DNA of 64,000 nucleotides, taken from Streptomyces lavendulae subsp. lavendulae (GTDB lineage: Bacteria > Actinomycetota > Actinomycetes > Streptomycetales > Streptomycetaceae). The stretch lies in contig NZ_CP024985.1 of assembly GCF_002803845.1 (NCBI RefSeq), positions 6,211,501-6,275,500 on the forward strand. Reading direction: 5' to 3'. How positions within the stretch are numbered: the first letter of the stretch is position 1; the number at the start of each line of letters is the position of its first letter. The notes below the pieces were generated by a model. That model made no database searches and was not told the DNA's origin. It saw only the letters and a list, made by a program, of their open reading frames with translations. The position numbers and the translations under genes are program-made. Positions 26,796 through 35,946 of this stretch are shown here, piece after piece.

Positions 26796-27914
26796 TCAGT
26801 CCTCCGCGGGGGCGAGGCGCTTGAGTTCCGCCTCGGTCGACTTCAGCAGGTCGTTCCAGGACGCCTCGAACTTCTCGACGCCTTCGTCTTCGAGCAGCTG
26901 CACCACATCGTCGTACGAGATGCCCAGCTTCGCGACCGCGTCGAGCTCGGCGCGCGCCTGCTCGTACGTGCCGCGGATGGTGTCGCCGGAGACCTCGCCG
27001 TGGTCGGCGGTGGCCTCCAGGGTGGCCTCGGGCATGGTGTTGACGGTGCCGGGGGCGACCAGGTCCACCACATACAGGGTGTCCTTGTACGCCGGGTCCT
27101 TGACGCCGGTCGAGGCCCACAGCGGGCGCTGCTTGTTGGCGTGCGCCCGGTCCAGGGCCGCCCAGCGCTCGGAGGAGAAGACCTCTTCGTAGGCCTCGTA
27201 GGCCAGACGGGCGTTGGCGAGGGCCGCCTTGCCCTTCAGGGCCTTCGCCTCGTCGGTCCCGATGCCGTCGAGGCGCTTGTCGATCTCGCTGTCCACGCGG
27301 GACACGAAGAAGGAGGCGACCGAGTGGATCTCGGAGAGGTCCAGGCCGGCGGCCTTCGCCTTCTCCAGGCCCGCCAGGTACGCGTCCATGACCTCGCGGT
27401 AGCGCTCCAGCGAGAAGATCAGCGTGACGTTGACGCTGATCCCCTTGCCGATGACCTCGGTGATCGCCGGCAGGCCGGCCTTCGTCGCCGGGATCTTGAT
27501 CAGAGTGTTGGGACGGTCCACCAGCCAGGCGAGCTGCTTGGCCTCGGCGATGGTCGCCGTGGTCTCGTGCGCCAGGCGCGGGTCGACCTCGATCGACACG
27601 CGGCCGTCCTGGCCCTCGGTCGCGTCGAACACCGGGCGCAGGATGTCGGCGGCGTCGCGGACGTCCGCCGTGGTGATCATCCGGATCGCCTCGTCGACGG
27701 TGACCTTGCGGGCGGCGAGGTCGGTGAGCTGCTGCTCGTAACCGTCACCGCTGCTGATCGCCTTCTGGAAGATCGACGGGTTGGTGGTGACACCGACCAC
27801 GTGGCTCTGGTCGATGAGCTCGGCGAGGTTGCCGGACGTGATGCGCTTGCGGGACAGGTCGTCCAGCCAGATCGCCACGCCCTCGTCGGAGAGGCGCTTG
27901 AGTGCGTCTGTCAT
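26796..27914 (-). CDS. tal: Transaldolase
   Basis: Moves a dihydroxyacetone unit from sedoheptulose-7-phosphate to glyceraldehyde-3-phosphate. The 372-residue actinobacterial form shows the GVTTNPSIFQKA signature (residues 41-52) and the Schiff-base Lys140 in TLIKIPATKAG. ATG 27914 is preceded by AGGAGA. It lies 36 nt after tkt and 5 nt before zwf, so the pentose phosphate genes form one transcription unit. Confidence 0.98.
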   Translation of the reverse strand: MTDALKRLSDEGVAIWLDDLSRKRITSGNLAELIDQSHVVGVTTNPSIFQKAISSGDGYEQQLTDLAARKVTVDEAIRMITTADVRDAADILRPVFDATEGQDGRVSIEVDPRLAHETTATIAEAKQLAWLVDRPNTLIKIPATKAGLPAITEVIGKGISVNVTLIFSLERYREVMDAYLAGLEKAKAAGLDLSEIHSVASFFVSRVDSEIDKRLDGIGTDEAKALKGKAALANARLAYEAYEEVFSSERWAALDRAHANKQRPLWASTGVKDPAYKDTLYVVDLVAPGTVNTMPEATLEATADHGEVSGDTIRGTYEQARAELDAVAKLGISYDDVVQLLEDEGVEKFEASWNDLLKSTEAELKRLAPAED

Positions 27915-27950
27915 GGGAATTGCATCTCCTACTTGGTTCTGGTGCCGGTC

Positions 27951-30038
27951 TCAGCGCGCGGCGGCGGTGATGGAGGCCTTGGCGGCTGCGGTCACGGCTT
28001 CGGCGGTGAGGCCGAACTCGCGGAACAGGACGGCGCCGTCGGCGGAGGCACCGAAGTGCTCCAGCGAGACGATCCGGCCCGCGTCCCCGACGTAACGGTG
28101 CCAGGTCAGGCCGATGCCGGCCTCGACCGCGACTCGCGCCTTGACGGAGGGCGGCAGAACGCTGTCCTTGTACTCCTGGTCCTGCTCCTCGAACCACTCG
28201 ACCGACGGCATCGAGACCACGCGCGCCGGAACGCCCTCGGCCTGCAGCGCCTCGCGCGCGGCGACGGCGAGCTGGACCTCGGAACCGGTGCCGATGAGCA
28301 CGACCTGCGCGGGGCCGCCCTCGGCCTCGAACAGCACGTACCCGCCCTTGGCGGCGTCCTCGTTGCGCTCGTAGGTCGGCACGCCCTGGCGGGTCAGCGC
28401 CAGACCGTGCGGGGCGCCCTTGCCGAACACCTTGGTGTGGCGGCGCAGGATCTCGCGCCAGGCGATGGCGGTCTCGTTCGCGTCGGCCGGACGGACGACG
28501 TTCAGACCAGGGATGGCGCGCAGCGCGGCGACGTGCTCGACCGGCTGGTGGGTCGGGCCGTCCTCGCCGAGGCCGATGGAGTCGTGCGTCCACACGTACG
28601 TCACCGGCAGGTGCATCAGCGCGGACAGGCGGACGGCGTTGCGCATGTAGTCGGAGAACACCAGGAAGGTGCCGCCGTAGATGCGGGTGTGGCCGTGCAG
28701 GGCGATGCCGTTCATGGCCGCGGCCATGGCGTGCTCGCGGATGCCGAAGTGGATGGTGCGGCCGTACGGGTCGGCCTCCGGCAGCGGGTTGCCCTTCGGC
28801 AGGAACGAGGAGTTCTTGTCGATGGTGGTGTTGTTGGAGCCGGCCAGGTCGGCCGAGCCGCCCCACAGCTCCGGGATGATCGCGCCGAGCGCTTCGAGGA
28901 CCTTGCCGGAAGCGGCGCGGGTGGCGACGCCCTTGCCGGTCTCGAAGACGGGGAGCTTGTCCTCCCACCCCGCGGGCAGCTCGTTGGCGTTGATGCGGTC
29001 GAAGGAGGCCGCGCGCTCCGGGTTGGCGGTGCGCCAGGCGGAGAAGTCCTTCTCCCAGGCTGCCTTGGCCTCGCGGCCGCGGTCCCCGAGGGCGCGGGTG
29101 TGGGCGATGACCTCGTCGGAGACCTCGAAGGTCTGCTCCGGGTCGAAGCCGAGCACGCGCTTGGTCGCGGCGACCTCGTCGTTGCCGAGGGCCGAGCCGT
29201 GGGAGGCCTCGGTGCCCTGGGCGTGCGGCGCCGGCCAGGCGATGATCGAGCGGGCCGCGATGAAGGACGGGCGCTCCGTCTCGGCCTTGGCGGCCTGGAA
29301 GGCCTCGAACAGCGCCTTCGGGTCGAGGTCGCCGTTGGCCTGCGGGGCCACGCGCTGGACGTGCCAGCCGTACGCCTCGTAACGCTTGAGGGTGTCCTCG
29401 GAGACGGCGGTCTCGGTGTCGCCCTCGATGGAGATGTGGTTGTCGTCCCACAGCAGCACGAGGTTGCCGAGCTTCTGGTGGCCGGCCAGCGCGGACGCCT
29501 CGTGGGAGATGCCCTCCTGGAGGCAGCCGTCGCCCGCGATCGCGTAGACCATGTGGTCGAACGGGGAGGTGCCGGTGGCCGCCTCCGGGTCGAACAGGCC
29601 GCGCTCGTAGCGGGCGGCCATGGCCATGCCCACCGCGTTGGCGACGCCCTGGCCCAGCGGGCCGGTGGTGGTCTCGACGGCGGCCGTGTGGCCGTACTCC
29701 GGGTGCCCGGGGGTCTTGGAGCCCCAGGTGCGGAACGCCTTGAGGTCGTCCAGCTCCAGGCCGAAGCCACCCAGGTAGAGCTGGGTGTAGAGGGTCAGGG
29801 ACGAGTGCCCCGCGGAGAGCACGAAACGGTCACGGCCGACCCACTCGGGGTCCGCCGGGTCGTGCCGCATGACCTTCTGGAAGAGGGTGTACGCGGCGGG
29901 GGCCAGGCTCATCGCCGTACCGGGGTGGCCGTTTCCGACCTTCTGGACCGCGTCGGCGGCCAGGATGCGGGCGGTGTCGACGGCCCGCTGGTCCAGTTCG
30001 GTCCATTCGAGCTCTGTGGTGGTCGGCTTGGTGCTCAC
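27951..30038 (-). CDS. tkt: Transketolase
   Basis: Thiamine-diphosphate enzyme moving two-carbon units between sugar phosphates, linking the pentose phosphate pathway to glycolysis. The 695 residues show the first His cluster (GHPGTAMSLAP), the cofactor motif GDGCLQEG...LWDDNHISI, and the pyrimidine-domain RAFGIREHAM-like segment HFGIREHAMAAAMNG. GTG 30038 gives MSTKPTTTELEW; GGAGAGGAG lies about 12 nt upstream, rather far. First gene of the minus-strand block. Confidence 0.98.
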   Translation of the reverse strand: MSTKPTTTELEWTELDQRAVDTARILAADAVQKVGNGHPGTAMSLAPAAYTLFQKVMRHDPADPEWVGRDRFVLSAGHSSLTLYTQLYLGGFGLELDDLKAFRTWGSKTPGHPEYGHTAAVETTTGPLGQGVANAVGMAMAARYERGLFDPEAATGTSPFDHMVYAIAGDGCLQEGISHEASALAGHQKLGNLVLLWDDNHISIEGDTETAVSEDTLKRYEAYGWHVQRVAPQANGDLDPKALFEAFQAAKAETERPSFIAARSIIAWPAPHAQGTEASHGSALGNDEVAATKRVLGFDPEQTFEVSDEVIAHTRALGDRGREAKAAWEKDFSAWRTANPERAASFDRINANELPAGWEDKLPVFETGKGVATRAASGKVLEALGAIIPELWGGSADLAGSNNTTIDKNSSFLPKGNPLPEADPYGRTIHFGIREHAMAAAMNGIALHGHTRIYGGTFLVFSDYMRNAVRLSALMHLPVTYVWTHDSIGLGEDGPTHQPVEHVAALRAIPGLNVVRPADANETAIAWREILRRHTKVFGKGAPHGLALTRQGVPTYERNEDAAKGGYVLFEAEGGPAQVVLIGTGSEVQLAVAAREALQAEGVPARVVSMPSVEWFEEQDQEYKDSVLPPSVKARVAVEAGIGLTWHRYVGDAGRIVSLEHFGASADGAVLFREFGLTAEAVTAAAKASITAAAR

Positions 30039-30356
30039 CGTTGGTCAGGGCTCCTCTCCACATGTTGTATTCCCGGTGACGAACGACGCACCGGCGCGAT
30101 TCCGAGCCTACCCCCGCGAGGGCGTGCGGCTATTCGAGTGCAGGCAGTGCGTCGCCGGGTCGGTGCCCCTTGTTCATCCGGCGTCCGCACGCGTGAACCG
30201 TCCGTCCGGTCCGATCGGACCAACACGAGACGACCCCGGCGCGGGACGACACAAGTGCAACGTCTAGAGTGGCGTGGTACGCGCAAGCCTTTACCGGGCC
30301 TTCATGTCCTGAAGGGTCCGAGTCGGAGCTTGCTGGATTCTCTCTCAGGGGTGTGC
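30039..30356. other. Divergent tkt/ctaB intergenic region
   Basis: About 318 nt without a supported gene, holding promoters for tkt (leftward) and ctaB (rightward). A perfect 14-bp palindrome, GGTCCGATCGGACC (30208-30221), is the only clear element. Base composition is lower in GC near the tkt start. Confidence 0.55.
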
Positions 30357-31298
30357 GTGACGGCCGTCGAATCCCGTCCAGCGGGGGTGCTCGGGACGAG
30401 CCCCGGTCACCGGCCGTTCGGGGCCCGGGTCATGGCTTTCGTGGCATTGACCAAGCCGCGGATCATCGAACTTCTGCTGATCACCACAGTGCCGGTGATG
30501 TTCCTCGCCCAGCAGGGCGTGCCACCGATGTGGCTGGTGCTCGCCACCTGCTTCGGCGGCTACCTCTCCGCGGGCGGCGCCAACGCGCTGAACATGTACA
30601 TCGACCGCGACATCGACGCGCTGATGGACCGTACGGCGCAGCGTCCGCTGGTGACCGGCATGGTGAGCCCGCGCGAGTGCCTGGTCTTCGGCATCTCGCT
30701 CGGCGTGATCTCCACCCTGTTCTTCGGGCTGCTGATCAACTGGCTGTCGGCGGCGCTCTCGCTCGGCGCGCTCCTCTTCTACGTCGTGGTCTACACGATG
30801 CTGCTCAAGCGGCGCACGGCGCAGAACATCGTCTGGGGCGGGATCGCCGGCTGCCTGCCGGTGCTCATCGGCTGGTCGGCCGTCAAGAACGAGGTCTCCG
30901 GGGCCGCGGTCATCCTCTTCCTCGTCATCTTCTTCTGGACGCCGCCGCACTACTGGCCGCTGTCGATGAAGGTGAAGGACGACTACGCGCGCGTCGGCGT
31001 GCCGATGCTGCCGGTGGTGGCGGGCAACAAGGCCGTGGCCAAGCAGATCGTCCTCTACAGCTGGGTGATGGTGGCGGTCTCGCTGCTGCTGACCCCGCTG
31101 GGGTACACGGGCTGGTTCTACACCTCGGTCGCGCTGGTGGCCGGCGGCTGGTGGCTGTGGGAGGCGCACGCGCTGAACGCCCGCGCCAAGGCCGGGGTGA
31201 CGGGAGCGAAGCTCAAGGAGATGCGGCTGTTCCACTGGTCCATCACCTATGTGTCGCTCCTCTTCGTCGCCGTGGCCGTGGATCCCTTCCTCCGTTGA
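30357..31298 (+). CDS. ctaB: Heme O synthase (protoheme IX farnesyltransferase)
   Basis: Integral membrane prenyltransferase adding a farnesyl group to heme B, giving heme O on the way to heme A for cytochrome c oxidase. The protein of about 313 residues has around nine transmembrane helices and the UbiA-family Asp motif (NMYIDRDIDALMDR), with a second conserved region VKDDYARVGVPMLP. GTG 30357 is about 5 nt from AGGGG; GTG 30351, two codons earlier, is the alternative. The very long open frame upstream is antisense to tkt/tal and not part of the gene. ctaA lies 1.6 kb away on the other strand. Confidence 0.95.
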   Translation: MTAVESRPAGVLGTSPGHRPFGARVMAFVALTKPRIIELLLITTVPVMFLAQQGVPPMWLVLATCFGGYLSAGGANALNMYIDRDIDALMDRTAQRPLVTGMVSPRECLVFGISLGVISTLFFGLLINWLSAALSLGALLFYVVVYTMLLKRRTAQNIVWGGIAGCLPVLIGWSAVKNEVSGAAVILFLVIFFWTPPHYWPLSMKVKDDYARVGVPMLPVVAGNKAVAKQIVLYSWVMVAVSLLLTPLGYTGWFYTSVALVAGGWWLWEAHALNARAKAGVTGAKLKEMRLFHWSITYVSLLFVAVAVDPFLR

Positions 31299-31322
31299 TT
31301 ACTCGCCGGTAGCATGCCGTCC

Positions 31323-31673
31323 ATGGCAGAGACCGCGGAGACCGCAGACACCGCAGCAGACAAGAAGCAGACCCGCACGGCGGCGAAGCTGGCCCGGCAG
31401 ATCGGCGCGTTCGCCAAGCAGCACGGCGGCGTCGAGGGCCACCTCGCGCACATCGGCCAGGCGGGCACCCGGATCGTGCTCGTCGGCACCGACGGGGGCT
31501 GGGGCGACCTGGTCGCCCCGACCCACACCGTGGCCCGGCTCGCCGCCGAGCAGGCCGGGCTGACCCTCCACGACGAGTTCGACGGAGAGTTCGCCGCCCG
31601 CGTCCGGACCGGCCCGTACGAGTGGACCCGCATGGCCGGCATCCAGGTCGGAGGCCCGGCCAACCCGGCCTAG
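31323..31673 (+). CDS. Conserved hypothetical protein next to ctaB
   Basis: A protein of about 116 residues that I cannot assign. It has a charged, Ala/Thr-rich N-terminus (about 25 residues), then a compact domain with RIVLVGTDGGWGDLVAPTH, a predicted strand-loop rich in Gly and Asp, and ends PYEWTRMAGIQVGGPANPA. It has no signal peptide or membrane helix. ATG 31314 is an alternative start three codons earlier; neither has a strong ribosome-binding site. It lies 24 nt after ctaB in the same direction, so it is probably co-transcribed. Confidence 0.75.
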   Translation: MAETAETADTAADKKQTRTAAKLARQIGAFAKQHGGVEGHLAHIGQAGTRIVLVGTDGGWGDLVAPTHTVARLAAEQAGLTLHDEFDGEFAARVRTGPYEWTRMAGIQVGGPANPA

Positions 31674-31858
31674 CCCGCGGTGACCGCGCCCCCGGCCCGC
31701 AGCCCCCACGGGGCTCCAGGGCCGCAGGGGCGCGCCGTGCGTCCGGGAGGCGAAGGGGCGCCCCAAGAGTCGGTCAAGAGCCCGAGCACAACCAACTGCC
31801 CCGCTCACCCGTTAGGACCGTGGAACCCGCTTCCTCACGTCCGCAACGGGATGCCCGG

Positions 31859-32953
31859 ATGATCGAAACGCCGCCCCTGGTGGACCAGCACTGCCACGGA
31901 GTGCTCCGCACCGAGCTGGGACTCGCCACGTTCGAGGCCCGGCTGACCGGCGCGGCCGGCCCGCCCGCCGCCGGCACCACCTTCTTCGACACCCAGGCCG
32001 GCTTCGCCGTGCGCCGCTGGTGCCCGCCGCTGCTCGGGCTGGAGCCCCACTGCGCGCCCGCCCGCTACCTGGCCCGGCGGCGCGAACTCGGGCCCGCCGA
32101 GACCGGGCGGCTGCTGCTGCGCGGTTCCGGGGTGGGCGCCTACCTGGTCGACACGGGGGCGCCCGGGGATCTCACCGGCGCGAAGGAGCTGGCGCGCGCC
32201 GGGGAGGCGCAGGCCTTCGAGGTGGTCCGGCTGGAGTCGCTCGCCGAGCGGGCCGCCGACGGCTCCGGGACCGTCGCGGCCTTCCTGGCCGGCCTGGGCG
32301 GCGCCGTCCACCACGCCGCGGCCTCGGCCGTGGCCTTCGGCTGCGGGGCCGGCACCGGATACGCCCGCGCGCTCGCGGACGACCCGAGCCCGCCGGGCCC
32401 CGGCGAGGTGCGCGGGGCCGCCGGCCGGTGGCTGGCCGGGCGGGCGGGGGGAGGACCCGTACGGGACCCCGTACTCCTGCGGCACCTGCTGTGGAGCGCC
32501 GTGAGCTCCGGGCTGCCGGTCCAACTGCACACCGGTGCGCGGGAGCCCGGGGAGCTGACCGGGTTCGTACGGGCCACCGAGGGCCTGGGCACGCAGCTGG
32601 TGCTGCTCGGCGGATACCCCCACCACCGGCACGCGGCCGGACTGGCCGCCGCGTACCCGCACGTCCACGCCGATCTGGGACCCGCCCTCGCGGCTACGGG
32701 TGCCCGCGCCGCCGCCGTCCTGGCCGAACTGCTGGAACTCGCCCCCTTCGGGAAGCTGCTCTTCTCCAGCGGGGGCCGGCAGCTGCCGGAGCTGCACGCC
32801 GTCGGCGCGCTGGTGTTCCGCGAGGCGCTGGGCCGGGTCCTGGGCGGCTGGGTCGCCGACGGGGCCTGGTCCTGGCGGGACGCGGACCGGGTGGCGGCGA
32901 TGGTCGCGGCCGGCAACGCCCGGCGGGTCTACCGGCTGGACGAGCGGGGCTGA
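31859..32953 (+). CDS. Amidohydrolase family protein
   Basis: A 364-residue TIM-barrel hydrolase. The metal-binding HxH lies in VDQHCHGVL (about residues 8-16). A later His is in VQLHTGARE, a His cluster in GGYPHHRHAA, and the HADLGP stretch follows, all in the order of amidohydrolase-2/FluG-like enzymes. The substrate cannot be told. ATG 31859 follows GGGATG-type sequence; GTG 31820 is an alternative with poor spacing. It is convergent with ctaA, with 6 nt between stops. Confidence 0.82.
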   Translation: MIETPPLVDQHCHGVLRTELGLATFEARLTGAAGPPAAGTTFFDTQAGFAVRRWCPPLLGLEPHCAPARYLARRRELGPAETGRLLLRGSGVGAYLVDTGAPGDLTGAKELARAGEAQAFEVVRLESLAERAADGSGTVAAFLAGLGGAVHHAAASAVAFGCGAGTGYARALADDPSPPGPGEVRGAAGRWLAGRAGGGPVRDPVLLRHLLWSAVSSGLPVQLHTGAREPGELTGFVRATEGLGTQLVLLGGYPHHRHAAGLAAAYPHVHADLGPALAATGARAAAVLAELLELAPFGKLLFSSGGRQLPELHAVGALVFREALGRVLGGWVADGAWSWRDADRVAAMVAAGNARRVYRLDERG

Positions 32954-32959
32954 GGCGGG

Positions 32960-33925
32960 TCAGACCGCGGAGAGCTGCGCGTCGTCCCGAGCCGGGACCT
33001 GCGCCGGGTCGGCGGAGCGCTCGCGCAGGCTCAGCACCACGCGGAGCACGGAGATCCAGACCAGGCAGGAGCCGAGCATGTGCACGGCGACCAGCACCTC
33101 GGGCACGTCCGTGAAGAACTGGACGTAGCCGATGGCCCCCTGGGCGAGCAGCACGACCAGCAGGTCACGGGCGCGCGCCCGGGTGTCGTCGGGGGCGTCC
33201 ACCACGCGCAGCACCAGCCACATGGCGACGGCGAGCGCGCAGACCAGCCAGGCGGAGATCGCGTGCACGTGCGCGGTGGTGGCCCAGTCGAACGGCATGC
33301 GCTTGATCTCGCTGCTGTCCCCGGCGTGCGGGCCGGAGCCGGTGACGACCGTACCGGCCGCGATCAGCACCAGTGTGGTCGCGACCAGCGCCCACGAGAG
33401 CTTGCGCACCGGACCGGGCACGCGCGGGCGGGGGGCGGCGTCGCCCTCGCCGGTGCGCTGCCAGGTGACGGTGGTGACGGCGATCAGGCTGGTGGCGAGG
33501 AGGAAGTGGCCGGCCACGCTGTAGGGGTTGAGCCCGGTCAGGACGGTGATGCCGCCCAGGACCGCGTTGCCCATCACGAGCGCGAACTGGAGCCAGCCGA
33601 GCTTCGTCAGCGAGTGCCGCCAGGGTTCGGCGGAGCGGGCCGCGAGGATGATCCCGCCGACGGCCGCGCACAGCACGTAGGTCAGCATGCGGTTGCCGAA
33701 CTCGATGGCCCCGTGGAAGCCCTGCGCCTGCGTCACGACCAGGCTGTCGTCGGTGCACTTGGGCCAGGTGTCGCAGCCGAGACCGGATCCGGTCAGCCGC
33801 ACGGCGCCACCGGTGACGACGATGAGCACGCTCATGACGAGCGCGGCGAGCGCGGCGCGCCGGACGGTCCGGGGTGACGGGGTCCAGCGGCTGGCGATGT
33901 ACGCGAAGGGGTTCAACACGGCCAC
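32960..33925 (-). CDS. ctaA: Heme A synthase (COX15/CtaA)
   Basis: Membrane enzyme oxidising heme O to heme A for cytochrome c oxidase; it uses the product of ctaB. The 321-residue protein has eight predicted transmembrane helices and the family's conserved Cys pair region GSGLGCDTWPKC, heme-ligand His in GFHGAIEFGNRM, VAGHFLLA, TTAHVHAISAW and LVAVHMLGS. GTG 33925 is chosen; the frame extends back to a TTG at 33949. It lies 29 nt downstream of a TPR-like gene on the same strand. Confidence 0.94.
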   Translation of the reverse strand: MAVLNPFAYIASRWTPSPRTVRRAALAALVMSVLIVVTGGAVRLTGSGLGCDTWPKCTDDSLVVTQAQGFHGAIEFGNRMLTYVLCAAVGGIILAARSAEPWRHSLTKLGWLQFALVMGNAVLGGITVLTGLNPYSVAGHFLLATSLIAVTTVTWQRTGEGDAAPRPRVPGPVRKLSWALVATTLVLIAAGTVVTGSGPHAGDSSEIKRMPFDWATTAHVHAISAWLVCALAVAMWLVLRVVDAPDDTRARARDLLVVLLAQGAIGYVQFFTDVPEVLVAVHMLGSCLVWISVLRVVLSLRERSADPAQVPARDDAQLSAV

Positions 33926-33953
33926 TATCGTAAAGGCCGCCTTGTGCAAACTT

Positions 33954-35090
33954 TCACGAGGGGGTGGCGGCGGGTGAGTCGGGCCCGATGACCAGGCGGA
34001 ACCTGGCTCCGGCCGGGTCTCCCTCCACGTGCCACCAGACGCGGACGCGCCACAGCGCGCCGTCGCCCGGGTAGGCCGCCGACTCCATGAAGCCCCGTAT
34101 CAGCCCGGCCGCCACCTCCTCCGCCGTACGGTTCCTCACCTCCGCCGCGTCGCGCCACGGCGCGGGCTGCGGGGCCCACAGTCCGTCCGGCCCGCGCACC
34201 TCGATCCGCCACACCGCGCGCCAGGGCGTGACCTCCAGCATCGTCACCACCTGCTCGGTGTCCAGCCCCAGCCGGGCGGCGATCTCCGCCTCCGCCACGC
34301 CCTGGATCCGGGCCGCCACCACCGCCTGCGGGAGCAGCCGTTCCGGCAGCAGCCCCTCGGTCCGCAGGCCGGCCAGCGATTCGAAGGTCAGGAAGCGCAG
34401 CCGCAGCTCCAGCTGGCGGCCGATGTGGTCCAGGGCCTCCTCGGCCTCCTGCGCCTCCTCGGGCCCGGGGGCCGCGAGCAGCATCCGGCGGAAACCGGCC
34501 TCGGCGTCCACCGCCCAGGCGACCGCGTCGGAGGCGAAACCCAGCTCGGCGAGGCGGTCCCCGAGGAATACCTTGGCCTGCGCGAGCCCCCGCCGGTTGA
34601 CGGGGTCGTGCTGGTCGAGGGAGGCCCACACCTCCACGGCGGCCCGGGTCAGATCGCGGGCCCGCTCGCCCGCCGCCCGTTCCATGGTGCTCGGGCCGCT
34701 CTCGCCCCCCGCCCCCAGCGGGTGGCGGGGCAGCCGGTCCGCGTCGCTCAGCGGCCAGGCCAGCCAGACCCCCTGGTTGATCAGGCCCCGGGCGTACCAG
34801 CGGGCGTACTCCGGCGCGTGCCCGGCGGCCTGCCGCGCGTGCCGCAGGCCCTCCTCGATGGCGGCCAGCGCCCCGGCCCGGTCCCCGGCCCCGAACCGGC
34901 GGGCCGCGAGGTCGCCCAGGCGCAGCCCGAGCCGGGCCGCGCAGTCGGCGTCGGTCCGGGCGGGCTCGCGCAGCGCCCCGATCAGCTCGGCCAGCAGCCG
35001 GTCGCTCTCCGCGGGATCCGCGTGCGCGGCCCCCGAGCGGATCCGCGCCCATTGTTCGTCCAGCCGTAGAACGGCCTCCCGCTGTGCCAT
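33954..35090 (-). CDS. TPR-like conserved hypothetical protein
   Basis: A 378-residue cytosolic protein of unknown role. The N-terminal two thirds are Ala/Leu/Arg-rich helical repeats in which repeated ALR/ALAAIEEGLRHAR and EEALDHIGRQLE units resemble tetratricopeptide repeats. A segment ARIQGVAEAEIAARLGLDTEQV (about residues 262-283) looks like a helix-turn-helix. The C-terminus (WRVRVWWHVEGDPAGARFRLVIG) is beta-rich. It lies between the ABC exporter genes and ctaA, all on the minus strand, and may be co-transcribed with them. No known function. Confidence 0.72.
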   Translation of the reverse strand: MAQREAVLRLDEQWARIRSGAAHADPAESDRLLAELIGALREPARTDADCAARLGLRLGDLAARRFGAGDRAGALAAIEEGLRHARQAAGHAPEYARWYARGLINQGVWLAWPLSDADRLPRHPLGAGGESGPSTMERAAGERARDLTRAAVEVWASLDQHDPVNRRGLAQAKVFLGDRLAELGFASDAVAWAVDAEAGFRRMLLAAPGPEEAQEAEEALDHIGRQLELRLRFLTFESLAGLRTEGLLPERLLPQAVVAARIQGVAEAEIAARLGLDTEQVVTMLEVTPWRAVWRIEVRGPDGLWAPQPAPWRDAAEVRNRTAEEVAAGLIRGFMESAAYPGDGALWRVRVWWHVEGDPAGARFRLVIGPDSPAATPS

Positions 35091-35178
35091 GCCAGCCCCC
35101 CGGCGTCCCGGTCGTCGTGCGTCAGTGATGAGCGGAGGTGGTCAGCCCCCTGCCCGCCCAACGCACGGCGGCCGGGAT

Positions 35179-35946
35179 TCACTCCCAGCGGAAGAACTTC
35201 GCGGCGGCGCCCAGCCCCAGCACCGCCCAGACGGCCAGGACCGCCGCGTCGCCCCAGGGCAGCGCGGTCCCGTGCCGGAGCACCTCGCGCAGACCGTCGG
35301 AGAGCGCCGAGATCGGCAGCAGCCCCAGGACGGACTGCACGGCGCCGGGGAACTTCTCCAGCGGCACGATCACCCCGCCGCCGACCAGCAGCAGCAGGAA
35401 CACCAGGTTGGCGGCGGCCAGGGTGGCCTCGGCCCTGAGGGTGCCCGCCATCAGCAGCCCGAGCCCGGAGAACGCGGCCGTGCCGAGCAGCAGCAGGGCG
35501 GCGACGGACAGCGGGTTCCCCTGCGGGGACCAGCCCAGCGCGAGGGCGATCACCGTCAGCAGGGCGACCTGGAGGACCTCGGTGACCAGCACCGACAGGG
35601 TCTTGGCGGTCATCAGGGCCCAGCGCGGCAGCGGGGAGGCCCCGAGCCGCTTGAGCACCCCGTAGCGGCGGTCGAAGCCGGTGGCGATGGCCTGCCCGGT
35701 GAAGGCGGTGGACATCACGGCGAGCGCGAGGACGCCGGGCGCGAGGAAGTCGACGGACTTCCCGGCGCCCGTGTCCACGATGTCCACGGCGGAGAACAGG
35801 GTCAGCAGCAGCGCCGGGATGATGACGGTGAGCAGCAGCTGCTCCCCGTTGCGCAGCAGCATCCGGGTCTCCAGTGCCGTCTGCGTGACGATCATGCGGG
35901 ACACGGGCGCGGCCCCCGGGCGGGGGGTGAACGTGCCGGCGCTCAT
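35179..35946 (-). CDS. ABC-2 type exporter permease
   Basis: A 255-residue membrane subunit with six predicted helices, e.g. LLLTVIIPALLLTLFSAVD, LAVMSTAFTGQAIA, and VALLTVIALALGW. The YGVLKRLGASPLPRW cytoplasmic stretch is typical of ABC-2 drug/antibiotic exporters. Its ATG overlaps the ATPase stop by 4 nt, so the two subunits are made together. Substrate unknown; drug resistance or heme/lipid export are only possibilities. Confidence 0.9.
   Translation of the reverse strand: MSAGTFTPRPGAAPVSRMIVTQTALETRMLLRNGEQLLLTVIIPALLLTLFSAVDIVDTGAGKSVDFLAPGVLALAVMSTAFTGQAIATGFDRRYGVLKRLGASPLPRWALMTAKTLSVLVTEVLQVALLTVIALALGWSPQGNPLSVAALLLLGTAAFSGLGLLMAGTLRAEATLAAANLVFLLLLVGGGVIVPLEKFPGAVQSVLGLLPISALSDGLREVLRHGTALPWGDAAVLAVWAVLGLGAAAKFFRWE

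Noticed and set aside
26754..31298. Single open frame of 1514 codons on the + strand
   Set aside because: All but its last about 315 codons is antisense to zwf, tal and tkt. The openness comes from extreme GC and codon bias; only the ctaB end is real.
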